In this document: positions 1 through 10,479 of the stretch, one piece after another | Position numbering within the stretch: the first letter of the stretch is position 1 | Layout: every line of letters starts with the position of its first letter | Assembly (NCBI GenBank): GCA_027625915.1 | Contig: JANTQA010000038.1 | Coordinates: 124,001-188,000, forward strand | Direction of reading: 5' to 3' | DNA length: 64,000 nucleotides | Origin: Anaeramoeba flamelloides | Lineage: Eukaryota > Metamonada > Anaeramoebidae | Made by a program: the position numbers and the translations under genes | Notes under the pieces: generated by a model | What the model was told of the DNA's origin: nothing | The model's database searches: none | The model's input: only the letters and a program-made list of their open reading frames with translations

Positions 1-746
1 TCAGAGTTCTCTTCAGTTGAGCAACCAAACAATACCGTTTCAGCACCGGCAAGTTGTAAAAAGGTTGATGAATTTTGATGCATTGTTTTGGAAACATACA
101 AAAACAAGTAATTACGAAATAGTTTTGATCGTGTTTTAGGTTGAAGAAACCCCTGGATTTGCTTTGTTCCCCAGGTGAAATTCAATTGTTTATTGATCAC
201 CACAGGAAGATAGTTTTGTTCTGATAAGTAGTCATAATTGATTTGGGATAAATTCAAATCCCTCAACCAACTGAGCGAAACGATCTTCTTTCCCTCAATT
301 AACGCAATTAAACATTTTGTTGTAACACCAATTTGTGTCATCACAAGGTGAGTGCATTCGTGTACATTTCTAGTTAACGACAACCCAAGATCATTGCACA
401 GTTGGGTTGTGTGGATCTGCTCCTTTTTGGTTAAAAAGGATGTACAAATTACCAACGAAGAATAAACCACTTTGATCGCACTTTTACAAGCACCCAGAAG
501 AAGAATATTTTCTTTTTTTTTGGTGAGCTCTGCTGTCGCACCAACACTTTGGTTATTGCACATTAAGCTTGAACTTGAAAAATTGCGTAGAATGCATCCT
601 TCCTTTCGGCATTCCAGAAGTGCATGCTTACGTGAAACTGTCAGATTGCTAATTTGATAATCACATTGTACGCTTCTTCCTATACTAAAGTTGTTTCCTT
701 GAAAAAGGTATTTAATTGTTTCGTTTGGAAAGATGATTTTCCACAT
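1..746 (-). CDS. NBN: NBS1/nibrin homologue, N-terminal part (FHA-BRCT-BRCT), cut by window edge
   Basis: An open frame of 248 codons runs leftward without a stop from the ATG at 746-744 to the window edge. Residues about 1-95 form an FHA domain that begins MWKIIF, as nibrins do. It keeps the phosphothreonine-pocket residues R24 (SIGRS), S38, R39 and H41 (TVSRKHA). Residues about 96-170 look like BRCT1, with the nibrin-like motif ECTHLVM at 130-136 and SLSWL at 157-161. Residues about 205-248 are the start of BRCT2 (FLYVSK, then LAGAETVLFGC). In known eukaryotes NBS1 brings MRE11-RAD50 and ATM to DNA double-strand breaks through phospho-peptide binding by this FHA-BRCT module. The C-terminal MRE11- and ATM-binding motifs would lie outside the window. 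No intron is needed in the visible part. Composition is less AT-rich than the flank, which fits coding DNA. The domain match is strong; one-to-one orthology is inferred. Confidence 0.88.
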   Translation of the reverse strand, partial: MWKIIFPNETIKYLFQGNNFSIGRSVQCDYQISNLTVSRKHALLECRKEGCILRNFSSSSLMCNNQSVGATAELTKKKENILLLGACKSAIKVVYSSLVICTSFLTKKEQIHTTQLCNDLGLSLTRNVHECTHLVMTQIGVTTKCLIALIEGKKIVSLSWLRDLNLSQINYDYLSEQNYLPVVINKQLNFTWGTKQIQGFLQPKTRSKLFRNYLFLYVSKTMHQNSSTFLQLAGAETVLFGCSTEENS

Positions 747-1808
747 AATTAAATCAAAAGAAAACAAAAAAATTTTTAAAAGTATTTTTAAAAAAAATGA
801 AAATGATAAAAAGCTTTTTTTTTTTATACTTTTTTTTTTTTGGGGAAAATTTTTATTTTTCCATTTTTTTCAAAATAGTCAATTCAATCGAAATATTTTA
901 ACTGTAGGAATTAAAAACCCCATTACGGGCAGCTTAGGTATGTTAAGGTATGTTAGAGTAGATTATAGTATGCTAATAGTGAAGCTTTGGGTGGTTTAAA
1001 TTGAATGATAGAAAATTTTGGAAAGGATTTTGAGAAAAATTTTTTTAAGAGACCAATTAGTTTTTGGCAACTTGTTTTAAGGGTAAAAAAATTTCCACTT
1101 AACTTTTTGTGTTAAAATTAGGTTTTCGAACATTTTTTAAAAAATTTAGTATTGATGATTTCAAAATTTTGAATATTCTACAATTTAAGTAATAAAATAC
1201 TAACAATCACAAAATAATCTTCTACATTTTTCCGTCTGATAATTAAAATAAAACCATATAAAACTTTCACACAATGGATATTAATCAAGAAACTCTTCAA
1301 AAATATGAAAAATTTAAATTTGACCATTTTTGAAATTTGACCAAATTTGAAATTTAATAATATACCCTTTGTTTTTAAATAAGAGAAAATCAAAAGTTTG
1401 TTTTTTAAATTCTTATATTGAAAATCATATCCTTTAGGGTATATTTAAAAATAAGACCATAAAATAAAAGACAATAAATTTTAGTAAAAGTTTTTTAAAT
1501 TCTTTTTTCGTTGATACTGATAAATTCGAAAAAATTTCAAATAATTTTTGGTTTAATTTTCATTTTTAAAAATCTTCTGAACGGTTTTCTTATCAAACAG
1601 CCTGAACAAAGAATATTTTGAAGAACAACCAATTTTACAGAGTTTCTTAACACTTGACTTCATAAAATGCTTTATTCAAAGTTTGAGCATAATAATTTCA
1701 AAAAGGAAAATCAAGTAAAAATTTTCAACCATTTATTAGCATTTAAAAGTAATAATTTTCTTTGACAAAGAGACAGTTTTTGATTTTTTTTTTGAACTTG
1801 AATATTGA
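747..1808. other. Intergenic, AT-rich, upstream of the NBS1 start
   Basis: This stretch lies upstream of the NBS1 start and probably holds its promoter. I see only long A/T runs and no supported gene or RNA. The small open frames here are AT-rich noise. Confidence 0.5.
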
Positions 1809-2000
1809 AAATTAATTTCCTCTTACAGACGTTAGGTTTTCAAGATTAAAAAGAATGGAGAAAAATCTAAGATTTTTTTCAATTATTTCAAATTCTCGAC
1901 AACGTCCGTTAGTGTTTCATAATGTCAAAGAATTGAGTAAATTTTCTTTTTATTTTAAATTATGGAAAAGCTAGGTACTCCGCGGCACTTGAAAGCACTC
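1809..2000. repeat. Hairpin-containing dispersed repeat (family D), copy 1
   Basis: One end reads TTAATTTCCTCTTACAG..GTTAGGTTTTC. The other reads GGAAAAGCTAGGTACTC..GGCACTTGAAAGCACTC. Both ends recur, in the opposite orientation, in the copy at 16359-16552. The body contains the inverted pair typical of the family (a TTTTC..AAAAGAAT arm and an ATTCTTT..GGAAAA-type arm). No coding capacity. The related copies near 15.4-16.0 kb and 49.4-49.9 kb show that it is mobile or was once mobile. Confidence 0.55.
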
Positions 2001-2666
2001 TAGAGCATTTTTCGTTAGGTTTTTTTTAATTTCTGACTTTTTGATTAGAAATTTTAATCAAGAATCAGAATTTTCTTTATCATTAACCAATGATAAGACA
2101 AATAATGATTGTTTATTTCCAATAATATCAATGATATGATTTTCATTATTTGTTTTTAATTAATTCTTTGATCCAAAAGTTTTATTTTTTTCAAAAGAAA
2201 GGATAGTCGTATCAAAAATTATAGATCTTTCAATAATTTCAAAAGATGAAAAATTTTTTGCATAGATTACAAGATTATAATTTTAATTTTCTTTTAATCT
2301 TTTATGTAGTTTTTTATGGAAATATTTATTTTTTACTTTTGTTATTTTGATGATTCCAAAAGATCATGTGGAAAAAAAAAAAGATCTTCGAAAAGATAAA
2401 AAATCATTAAAAAAATTGAGGCAATGAATATCTTTTCAAATTCATCTTAATTATTAGCCAAAAATCTTATTGTGACCTTTTTTTCAGTGAAAGTTCAATA
2501 ATAAAATTTTTGACTAATACTCATTTCAAAAATTATGTCTTTTTTTTTTTTTAGTTTTGAGTTTTATTTTTTATTTTTATAAAATATTAGTTTTTTATAG
2601 ATTTAGAATGATTTAAAAGTAAATTAAAAATGAGAATTAATTTTTAGTTTTTTCTTTTAAATGAAA

Positions 2667-2668
<2 letters not shown>

Positions 2669-2707
<39 letters not shown>
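2669..2707. repeat. (TA)n microsatellite
   Basis: An uninterrupted run of TA dinucleotides of about 38 bp directly abuts the left end of a MITE. A TA-targeting transposon would land easily here. Similar shorter TA tracts flank other elements at about 4480, 5081, 23460, 24968, 37981 and 57490. Confidence 0.85.
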
Positions 2708-2710
<3 letters not shown>

Positions 2711-2905
2711 TCAGTTTCACTTTTTAAGGTACAAACTTTCAACGAAATTTAAGGCACAAAAAAATCTCAAATTAAAGCACAAAATTTGGAATTTTTTTTT
2801 TTTACAATTATTTTTACTAGAATTTGAATTTTGTGCTTTAATTTGAGATTTTTTTTGTACCTTAAATTTCGTTGATAGTTTGTGCCTTAAAAGTGAAACT
2901 GGCTG
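2708..2905. mobile_element. Palindromic Tc1/mariner-type MITE (family A), copy 1
   Basis: A 198-bp foldback that begins CAGTCAGTTTCAC and ends GTGAAACTGGCTG, flanked by TA on both sides. The two ~85-bp arms are near-complete reverse complements around a short A/T loop. CAGT termini with TA target duplication are the signature of the Tc1/mariner superfamily. There is no transposase, so it is non-autonomous. Other copies are at 14333, 21775, 30199, 49652 and 57991, with a half copy at 50212. Confidence 0.85.
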
Positions 2906-4520
2906 TATATATATATTACAATTTATATAATATTATTTCATGTGAGTCAAAATTTTTAAAATGGGGTTGATTTATCAGTTTTAACTTATTTTTAATTGAA
3001 TATGTTCTTTCAGATCTTGGTCAAACAATAGTTTATCTGTTTTGGTGTTTTTTTATCAAAAAAAAATAATTGAAGAAACTCACAAAACCAATTTTTGTAT
3101 ATTCTTCTACCAAATATCCTTTTTATCTTTTTTAAGAGGGGGGTTGTCCTTTTCAAATTTTGAAGTATATAAATTTTCCGCCTGTAAGATCATAAATTTA
3201 TTGATGAATTTTCTTGTACTTTTCTCAAATTTCTATTTATTTCATCATATGTACATCTGTTAATTTTATTATTATACTTTGTATTTAAATATTAATACTT
3301 AGTAATAGTTTTAAAATAAAATTTTTTATAAATAATTAAAATTTCTATTTTAAAAGTATATAAATATACCCCAATTTGAAAGAATGAACTCAATGTACAT
3401 AAAAATAATAATTTATTTTTTTTATTTTTATATTGGAAATATATGAAATTTTGATTTCAAGAAATATACTCTATTTGTATATTTTTTTGATAATTTTAAC
3501 TCATCTATTACATACTCTAGAACAGAAATTTAAAAAACAATACTAATATTTTAATTAATTTTCAAGAACTTGGCAAGATTTTATTTTTTTAAAAAAATTC
3601 AAACCCCTTGAGCTATCTTAATTTTCATCTATTTGTGTATCGTTAAAAATTAATCAATGAATTCCAATTATGTTAGAGTAATGATATCAAATAATAGTTT
3701 AAAATGTTGACTTTTTCTTTTTTTCAACAATTTTTAAAATCAGAATTTTGATTAAAATATTTTGAAAATTAAGATTAGTTGATCTAGTTTGTGTTTTTTA
3801 CTGTATTTTACTGTTTTTTTTTTTTTTGATTTATGCAAATAATAAAATTTTCAGTGACTAGACATATATAAAGTACATATTTATTTTCGTTTTTAAGGAA
3901 CTATTTAAATAGGAAATGTAGTTTAGGAAAAAAAGACAGAAACTGAGAAAAAAAAATTTTTTTTTCCTACAAATATAAAATAGGTAAAGAAATATAATCT
4001 TTTCTATATTGAAAGATAAATGTATGAATATATAATTTGTAAAATTAAAAATTCATCTAAAAAATTAGACAAATTTAATCGTTTTGAAACCAATAAAATA
4101 TCTTCTGAAAAGAAATAAATTGAAAAAAAAAACCTTTATTGGTGTAATTATATTTGATTAATGAAGCATATGATTTTTTAAAAAAATATATTAAGTGTCG
4201 GTAACCCCATTATAAGATATAATATGTGTAGGAAAGGTGATTTTTTGAAAAAAGACAATAATAAAGTTAAAAAAAAAAAATTAATTTCTTATTTATATTA
4301 TTCAACGAAAATCCAAATTAATCAATATATAACTAGAAAAGGTAATATTCTGATTATTATTATTTAAGAAAATATTCTCTTTATAATTTAATTTTATTTG
4401 CATTTTTGGTCTAAAATTGAAAAAAAAAAAAAAAGTATCAAAAAGAAAAATCTAATAGTCATCATAATATAAAAGTGTATATATATATATATATATCACT
4501 ATAATATAATATTAATATAT
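2906..4520. other. Intergenic, no supported gene
   Basis: Very AT-rich. The open frame near 3042-3263 is composed almost wholly of Phe, Ile, Leu, Ser and Lys, as chance frames here are. I see nothing functional. Confidence 0.5.
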
Positions 4521-5080
4521 AAACTCGTTTATAGTAAAAGTTACACAGTTTAATTGAAGCAATAGAACATATTCTATGAGTTTGATTCATTATTTTTCTC
4601 AAAATAAAAATTCAATTTTTAAATCAAAATCATTTTTTCTCATTTTGTAAATATTTTATTTTGTATTTTGCTTTTTTTTGATCTTTTCTTTTTCTTTTTG
4701 TTTTTTTTTTCTTCTTTTCTTTATTAAATTTCAAAAATAAATGTTTGAAACTCCAAATTAACATTCAAGAAAAGTGTTTCTTTGAATGTTCTTTTAAATG
4801 ATAATACAGACATTTAAAAGTAAACAATCTTATTGTCAATAATTTTAATTTCCTAATGAAATTGAGAATTTTGTACAAGATTTCCAATGAAAAGGGCACA
4901 AAAAAATTTTTAAGATTTTTTTTTGAAATTTATGGTTTGTTAGGTTTTTCTTTTATGATTATTGACTCTAATACAACGTTTATTATTTTTCATATTTCTA
5001 AACAATCTTATATTGGTTGTTTCTTTGAAAAAAAGTGAATTTTTCATTTTTGGCTCTGACCTTTGAGTGAAATGGAGTTT
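4521..5080. mobile_element. TA-flanked inverted-repeat element (family C), copy 1
   Basis: The left end (TATATAAACTCG.., followed by GAAGCAATAGAACATATTC) matches in inverted orientation the right end of the element at 37421-37980. The right end (GACCTTTGAGTG..GGAGTTTATATA) matches the other end of that copy. Both copies are about 560 bp and sit in TA repeats. No open frame of note. The two copies differ at many positions, so this is probably an old non-autonomous DNA transposon. Confidence 0.55.
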
Positions 5081-5245
5081 ATATATATATATATATATAA
5101 TATTATCCTGAAAAAAAAAACAAAAAAAAAAAAAAATAAAATAAACGATAGAAAGGAAAATAATGAAAAGTAAGTCTATTTACAATTGTGATTAAAAATG
5201 TGAAGAGAGAAAAGTTACGATAAGAAAAGAAAAATAAAAATAAAT

Positions 5246-8200
5246 TTATCTAATAAATTTTAAAGCAAGGCTCTTTTTCAAATTTAAGAAAAATGTATGT
5301 TCGTATTTTTTTGAATTAACTTGATTGAATTTGATTTTGTAATTCCTCATTTTTTCCAATTTTTCATCATTCTCTATTGTGTAATATTTAGAAACCCAAT
5401 TAAGAATATTATCTTTACCATTAAAATCCTTTTGATAATTCTCAAAAAGTTTGGGCAATAATATCAAATTGTTCTTGAGACGAATGAGATTTTTAAGAGA
5501 ATGTTGGGTGGAGTAAATTAATTTTTGTTCAAAATCTTTCGGTTGATAAATATGAATGTAATTCTGAAAACTCAAATTATATAAAGCGAAATGAATTTGG
5601 GGATGAATTTTTTTAAAGGTGAATTTTTTTTTAATATCATTGGATTTGAAGAAGTTTTGTGAGTGCTTAGAATTTTTATTTCCTCTTAAAATGCCATGAT
5701 AAATATCATCTAAAGAAAAATAATGATTGGCAATTATATAGCTGTTGTTTGAAAAGAATTGTCTTCGGCTGTTTCTTTCTTGCAAATTTGGGAAGCCATA
5801 GATGATTAGAGAGTGGAGGAAGAGCGTATTGTATACATTCAAAAAGAAACATAATCTTTCACTTTCATTCATCTTCTCAAGATTGATCAATTGCAAGTCA
5901 CCAGTCAGATGCACAAACTTTTGAAAAGAGATGGATTTTGAAATTGTTTTTAAATTGATCGTGCTTCGGCTCACAGAATAATGGGCCGTAAACAAATCCA
6001 TTACGATGTCCAATAAACGTTCAGCCAATTTGTATGTGATGTTGAGGTTATTAAGTGTCTTGATTTCTTCGTTTAGGGCGTGATTTATTTTGATTTGGCG
6101 AACTAATTTTAATTTTTTTTTATTTGGTGAAAATGTGAAATTTGGATCTTTTTTTAAACTTGCAATTAATTTGAAATATAATAAAGAGTCTTGAAAGTCT
6201 TGCCAACAATTTAAATTCATATGATCAAATACTGTATTAACTGCAGAATCAAACATATTGATTGAATAATTTTTTTCATGGATATTTTTAATAATCTCTT
6301 TTCTCATTGTTGAGATGATATTAATTTCAAACACTGACTCGGGTTCAATATATTTTTTAAATATTTTTTTCGAAACCTTTGCTAATTGCTATTAATTTTG
6401 GTATTTTTTGATTTATTATTAAATGTTGGATTAAATTAAGAAGGAAATAATTAGTAAGTGAATTCATTAAAGAAATCAATCAGAACAAAAGGTTTTTGAA
6501 AATTGGTAATTTTTCAATTTTTATTTCAAAAAAAAAAAAAAAAAAAATGTTTCCTATTTGATATGTTTTATGCGAAGTTTTTATACATAATGTTTACAAA
6601 AAAATAAAGTAATTATAATACTGTTTGAAAAAAAGTGAGAAAATAGTTTCAATAACAATAGAATTAAGTAATTTTCCTTGGTGAAAAGAATGGTGTTTGA
6701 TTTGATTTTTGTTACTAAAAACAGTTGAGTGCATTATTACATTTTTTATACAGGGGTATAAATTATTAATTTTATTTGTTATAAAATATCAGTGTTCAAA
6801 ATGTGAAAAACAAAATTTTTAATAATACTATCAAGTAATCTAATTTGAGTTTTTTTTTGGATATTTAATCTCAAACAGAAAAATTATTGTACTTTGAATG
6901 TAATTATTAAAAAAATGACATTTTTTTTTTTATTTAATAAATTTTCTCAAATTCAAAAAATTTAGTAACTTTTTAAATAATAGAAATCATTATTTGAAGA
7001 AATCCTATTTCAAAAATTGTTTTTGTGAAGTTTTATGAAAATTTTTTGTAAATCAAAATTTTGTCATCCCTCTAATCAGAATTTTGACCAAATAAAAAAT
7101 GACCAAAGTTAATATAAAATTAATAGTTCGTATACATTAATAGTATAAAAAATTCCGACAGACTCTGTACTAAAATTAAAAATAAATTAATTATAAAGAT
7201 CAAATATGATATGTAGGCAAAGTGATTTGTTATTTCTGAAAAGAAATATTTTGGGTTTAATTGGATATATTCTATTTATAGATTATAACAAGTTTTATTC
7301 GGAAGAGGGTAACAATGAAATCAAGATATTAAAAGAACCATGAGACTCACCATTAAAATTTTTCATTTTATATGGAATACCCTTAATTGTTTTTATGGGT
7401 ACTTTTTAAAAGTTTACGATCTCGGTTGTTAAAAATTGTTTTGCAAGTATTTGGATTTCAAATTAATTAATATATGCATTTTCACAAATACAACTATTTT
7501 AAAAAAGTGGGTATTATTTTTTTTTTTTTTTTTTTCCATTTTCAGAATAAAAACTTTTTCTAATTTTTCTTATTTAATAAAGTGAGGTCTTTTTTTTTAT
7601 TATTCAAACTTTTCCTTAAAATAAGGTTTTACTGAAGTAAGGAACTTTGAATTAAAAAAAAAGGTATTTTTCTTCCCACTCCAGCCTCTACCCCATATTA
7701 AAATGTTTGGTTCCTCACTTTTTTAAAATAGAAAACAGAAAAAAAAGTTTTAAACAATTCCTCACTTTTGTAAAATTGTGTAACAATAAAAAAACTTTAA
7801 ATTCAATTTCACAAAAGGGTGTTTCTTGATCACAAGGTGTAGAAAATTAGAGAAAAAAAAACCCTCCCAAATCCATTAAAAACTAAAAATCTAGACATAT
7901 TTGGTACAACTTTATTGAACTTGTCAGAAAAAATTAGATTTTTTAAAATTTGAATAAACCATTTTCTAGTCAACGTTTCCCAGTGATAGGGAGAATGAAT
8001 TACATGTATTTAAAGGGTTTATATCAATATTAAAAGAAAATTTCCAAAATTCAAAATTTTCATCATTTTTTCACATTTATTTCTTTTCGATTTTTTTTTG
8101 TAAAGTAATTCCTTTACAAATATTTTTATTTATTGCTAGATCGATAGTCACTTGGTAAAAACATGTTATTTTAATGTTATTGAGACAGTGAAAATTGTTT

Positions 8201-10479
8201 GTAGAGAAATAATATTTATTTCTATTGGGATTTTCTTTGCTCTTTGATTGAAGATCAAAATGAACATTATTGTTTTTCTCAATAGAATTTCCCTAAGAAT
8301 TTGGGTTTTGGAATTTTTAAGAAAATCCATAGATTTATTAGTTTTATTTCATATTGTGATCAACTATTCTCTAATGTATGTATTATTTACTTATTTCTTA
8401 ATTTGTTATCCAAAGCCCCATTAAAAAAAATTTTTGATATTTGAAAAAAATGTTCATCCCCTTCGACTGAAACAAAGTTTAGTATGGAAAAAAAAAAAGA
8501 GTAATTTCTCAAAAGTATTAAACTATTTGCCACAAAAAAACAATTTAATATTTAAAAGGTTATAAGATATTTTCACCAGGTTATGGGAATCCTTTTGAAT
8601 AAAATTTGACTCTAACATTCTGATTTTGTCAAACCTGTATTTAAATACTTTCAATATTGTATAAAAAAAATCTGTAAAGCCTGATCAAGATTTAATTGTA
8701 AGAAATTGAAAAAAGAAAAATGAGAAAAAAAAACAAAAAACAAACTTTAGTACTAGGCATACTATTTTTCAAATTTTTCACATCCTGGAAAAACATTATA
8801 TTTTCTTGGTTTAGCCTCTGACACAAAAACTCTTTAAAATAATCAATGCACTTTGGGATTGCTAATAATTGATCCATTGATTTGATCTCGATATCTGATT
8901 CTATTTGTCCAATTTTTGCTCGTATTTTACTTGGTGTTAAAGTTGATTTTTTATCAGAGATGTCATTGTTGAAAAGACTTTTTTCATTTTTGAGAGATTT
9001 CCTTTGATCTTGGTCTTGGTATTGTTCGTCTTCAAGAAATGATTTTTGCAAATCTTTAGGAATTTTTAAATTTGGCAGTGAAATTGAAAGATTTCTGTTT
9101 GTGGCAATATGACGAAAAGGATCTTGTAATGACAGCCCACTAATAACAGATTTTTTGAGAAGGTGTGAATTTTCAACATTATTTTTATTTTTTTTGATTA
9201 AATCTGGATACGAATCAGAAGTTGTAGAATCCAAATCGTTGATTCGACAGTCCATCTCTTTTAGCTTGATATAATTTTTTTTCTCGTCCTCATCCTCATT
9301 GTCGTCCCCATTGTTGCTGTCATCCTCACCAAAGTTTTCTTTTTCATTTTCACATTCGCTTTCACAGTCACTTTCGAGTTCATTTAGGTTTTCGTTTTCA
9401 TTTTTGATGAGTAATTCTTGACTCTCCTCATTGCTAATCTCTTTTCTTTCCTCGGTATTAATCTCAAGATCACTTCTTGCACTTGATCCTGTCGTTAAAT
9501 TTGTCCCCTTCTTGTTTTCATCCTCATCCTCATTCTCATTCTCATTCTCATCATTACAAACTTTTTCTTGATCATCTTCTGAAAGATCTATAAGCTCACG
9601 AAGCTTGACAATTTGCTTGGAAAGTTTTTTCTTTTCCTTTTTTTGGGTTTGGATTTTGATTAGTGTCTGAGAAACGATTTGATACGTTTTGAGAAGATCG
9701 TTATCAGGATCAATTTTGAATTGATACTTGTCGATCTCAAATTGCAATTTTCTTTCTCGCTTCTCGAGCTTGAGAAATTGGTTTTCAAGAATGCCATGTA
9801 ATTGCTTTTTTGCTTCCAATAGCTCTCTGCCTACCTTTGTGGATTGTTTGAGACTGGTAAAGGTATCATTTTGCTTCTTTGATTCTGTCAATTTCAAATT
9901 TGTCTTTTTTAATTTCCGGAGTAAATCGTTTGTCCTTTGCGAGTCCTCTTTGAGCTCTTTCTGTAACTCTCCAAAATGCCTTTGTAATTTTATTTGGTTT
10001 TGTTTTCCGATTTTGTATTGTTCGATTTGAGATTTAATTTGGAGAATCTTTTCAAATTTTTCCACTTTCAATTCCTGTTGCTTGATTTTGAACCCCTGTG
10101 TTTGTTTGGTGTTATTTTGGATTTGGTTGCCTTTATTTTTCGTTTTTTTTTTTTTTAAAACCCTTAATTTCTTTCTCAATTCAAAGTATTCATCTTCAAG
10201 TGATTTTTTAAGGAGAAAGAGTTCAAAGATTTTTTCTTTCTCACTTTTTTGTGCATCCCTTTGAAAACCCTTTGTTATTTTTTTTTGTTTTGGGCTTCTT
10301 CTTTGAAAGAATGTTCGATTTTTTTTAGGTTTTTTGGTTTTTTTTTTAAAATTCAAGCTTTTCAATCTTTTCCACTTTGAGGGCTTTTTTTCAAATAATT
10401 GTGCTTTTTCTTTGAACTTTTGTAATTCTTGGTGTGTAAAATTACTTACAGATCGTGCTCTTTTCACTCTTTGTGTCAT
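5246..10479 (-). CDS. Coiled-coil / RGS / DUF547 protein, two exons
   Basis: Exon 1 is 10479-8746 (578 codons) and exon 2 is 6388-5246 (380 codons plus stop); both junctions are phase 0, giving 958 aa. Residues 1-305 are basic, then coiled coil; 305-410 are acidic and N/E/D-rich. An RGS domain begins at 534 (SMDQLLAIP, then QENIMFF) at the end of exon 1. It continues at the start of exon 2 (KKIFKKYIEP, EINIISTMRKEI, DFQDSLLYFKL). Neither half is a domain alone; joined they give normal RGS length. Residues about 700-915 are DUF547 (ERLCFFLNVYNTLF, SLDDIYHGILRGN, HFALYNLS). RGS domains speed GTP hydrolysis by G-alpha; the role of DUF547 is unknown. The protein is probably cytosolic or membrane-associated, with no signal peptide seen. 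Donor AAA|GTTTGT and acceptor AATAG are inferred from the domain fit; a second acceptor 12 bases on is possible. Without the splice one would see two truncated genes. Confidence 0.8.
6389..8745 (-). other. 2357-bp intron splitting the RGS domain
   Basis: This is the interval between the two halves of the RGS domain. It begins GTTTGT and ends AATAG, both phase 0. Inside I see long A/T runs and no recognisable transposon end, RNA or nested gene. It is about ten times longer than the introns of the RBX1 gene in this window. Confidence 0.7.

Noticed and set aside
8692-10479. A stand-alone coiled-coil protein ending at 8692
   Set aside because: Its last residues before the intron are the first half of an RGS domain; the tail after 8746 is intron translated as Phe/Leu-rich noise.
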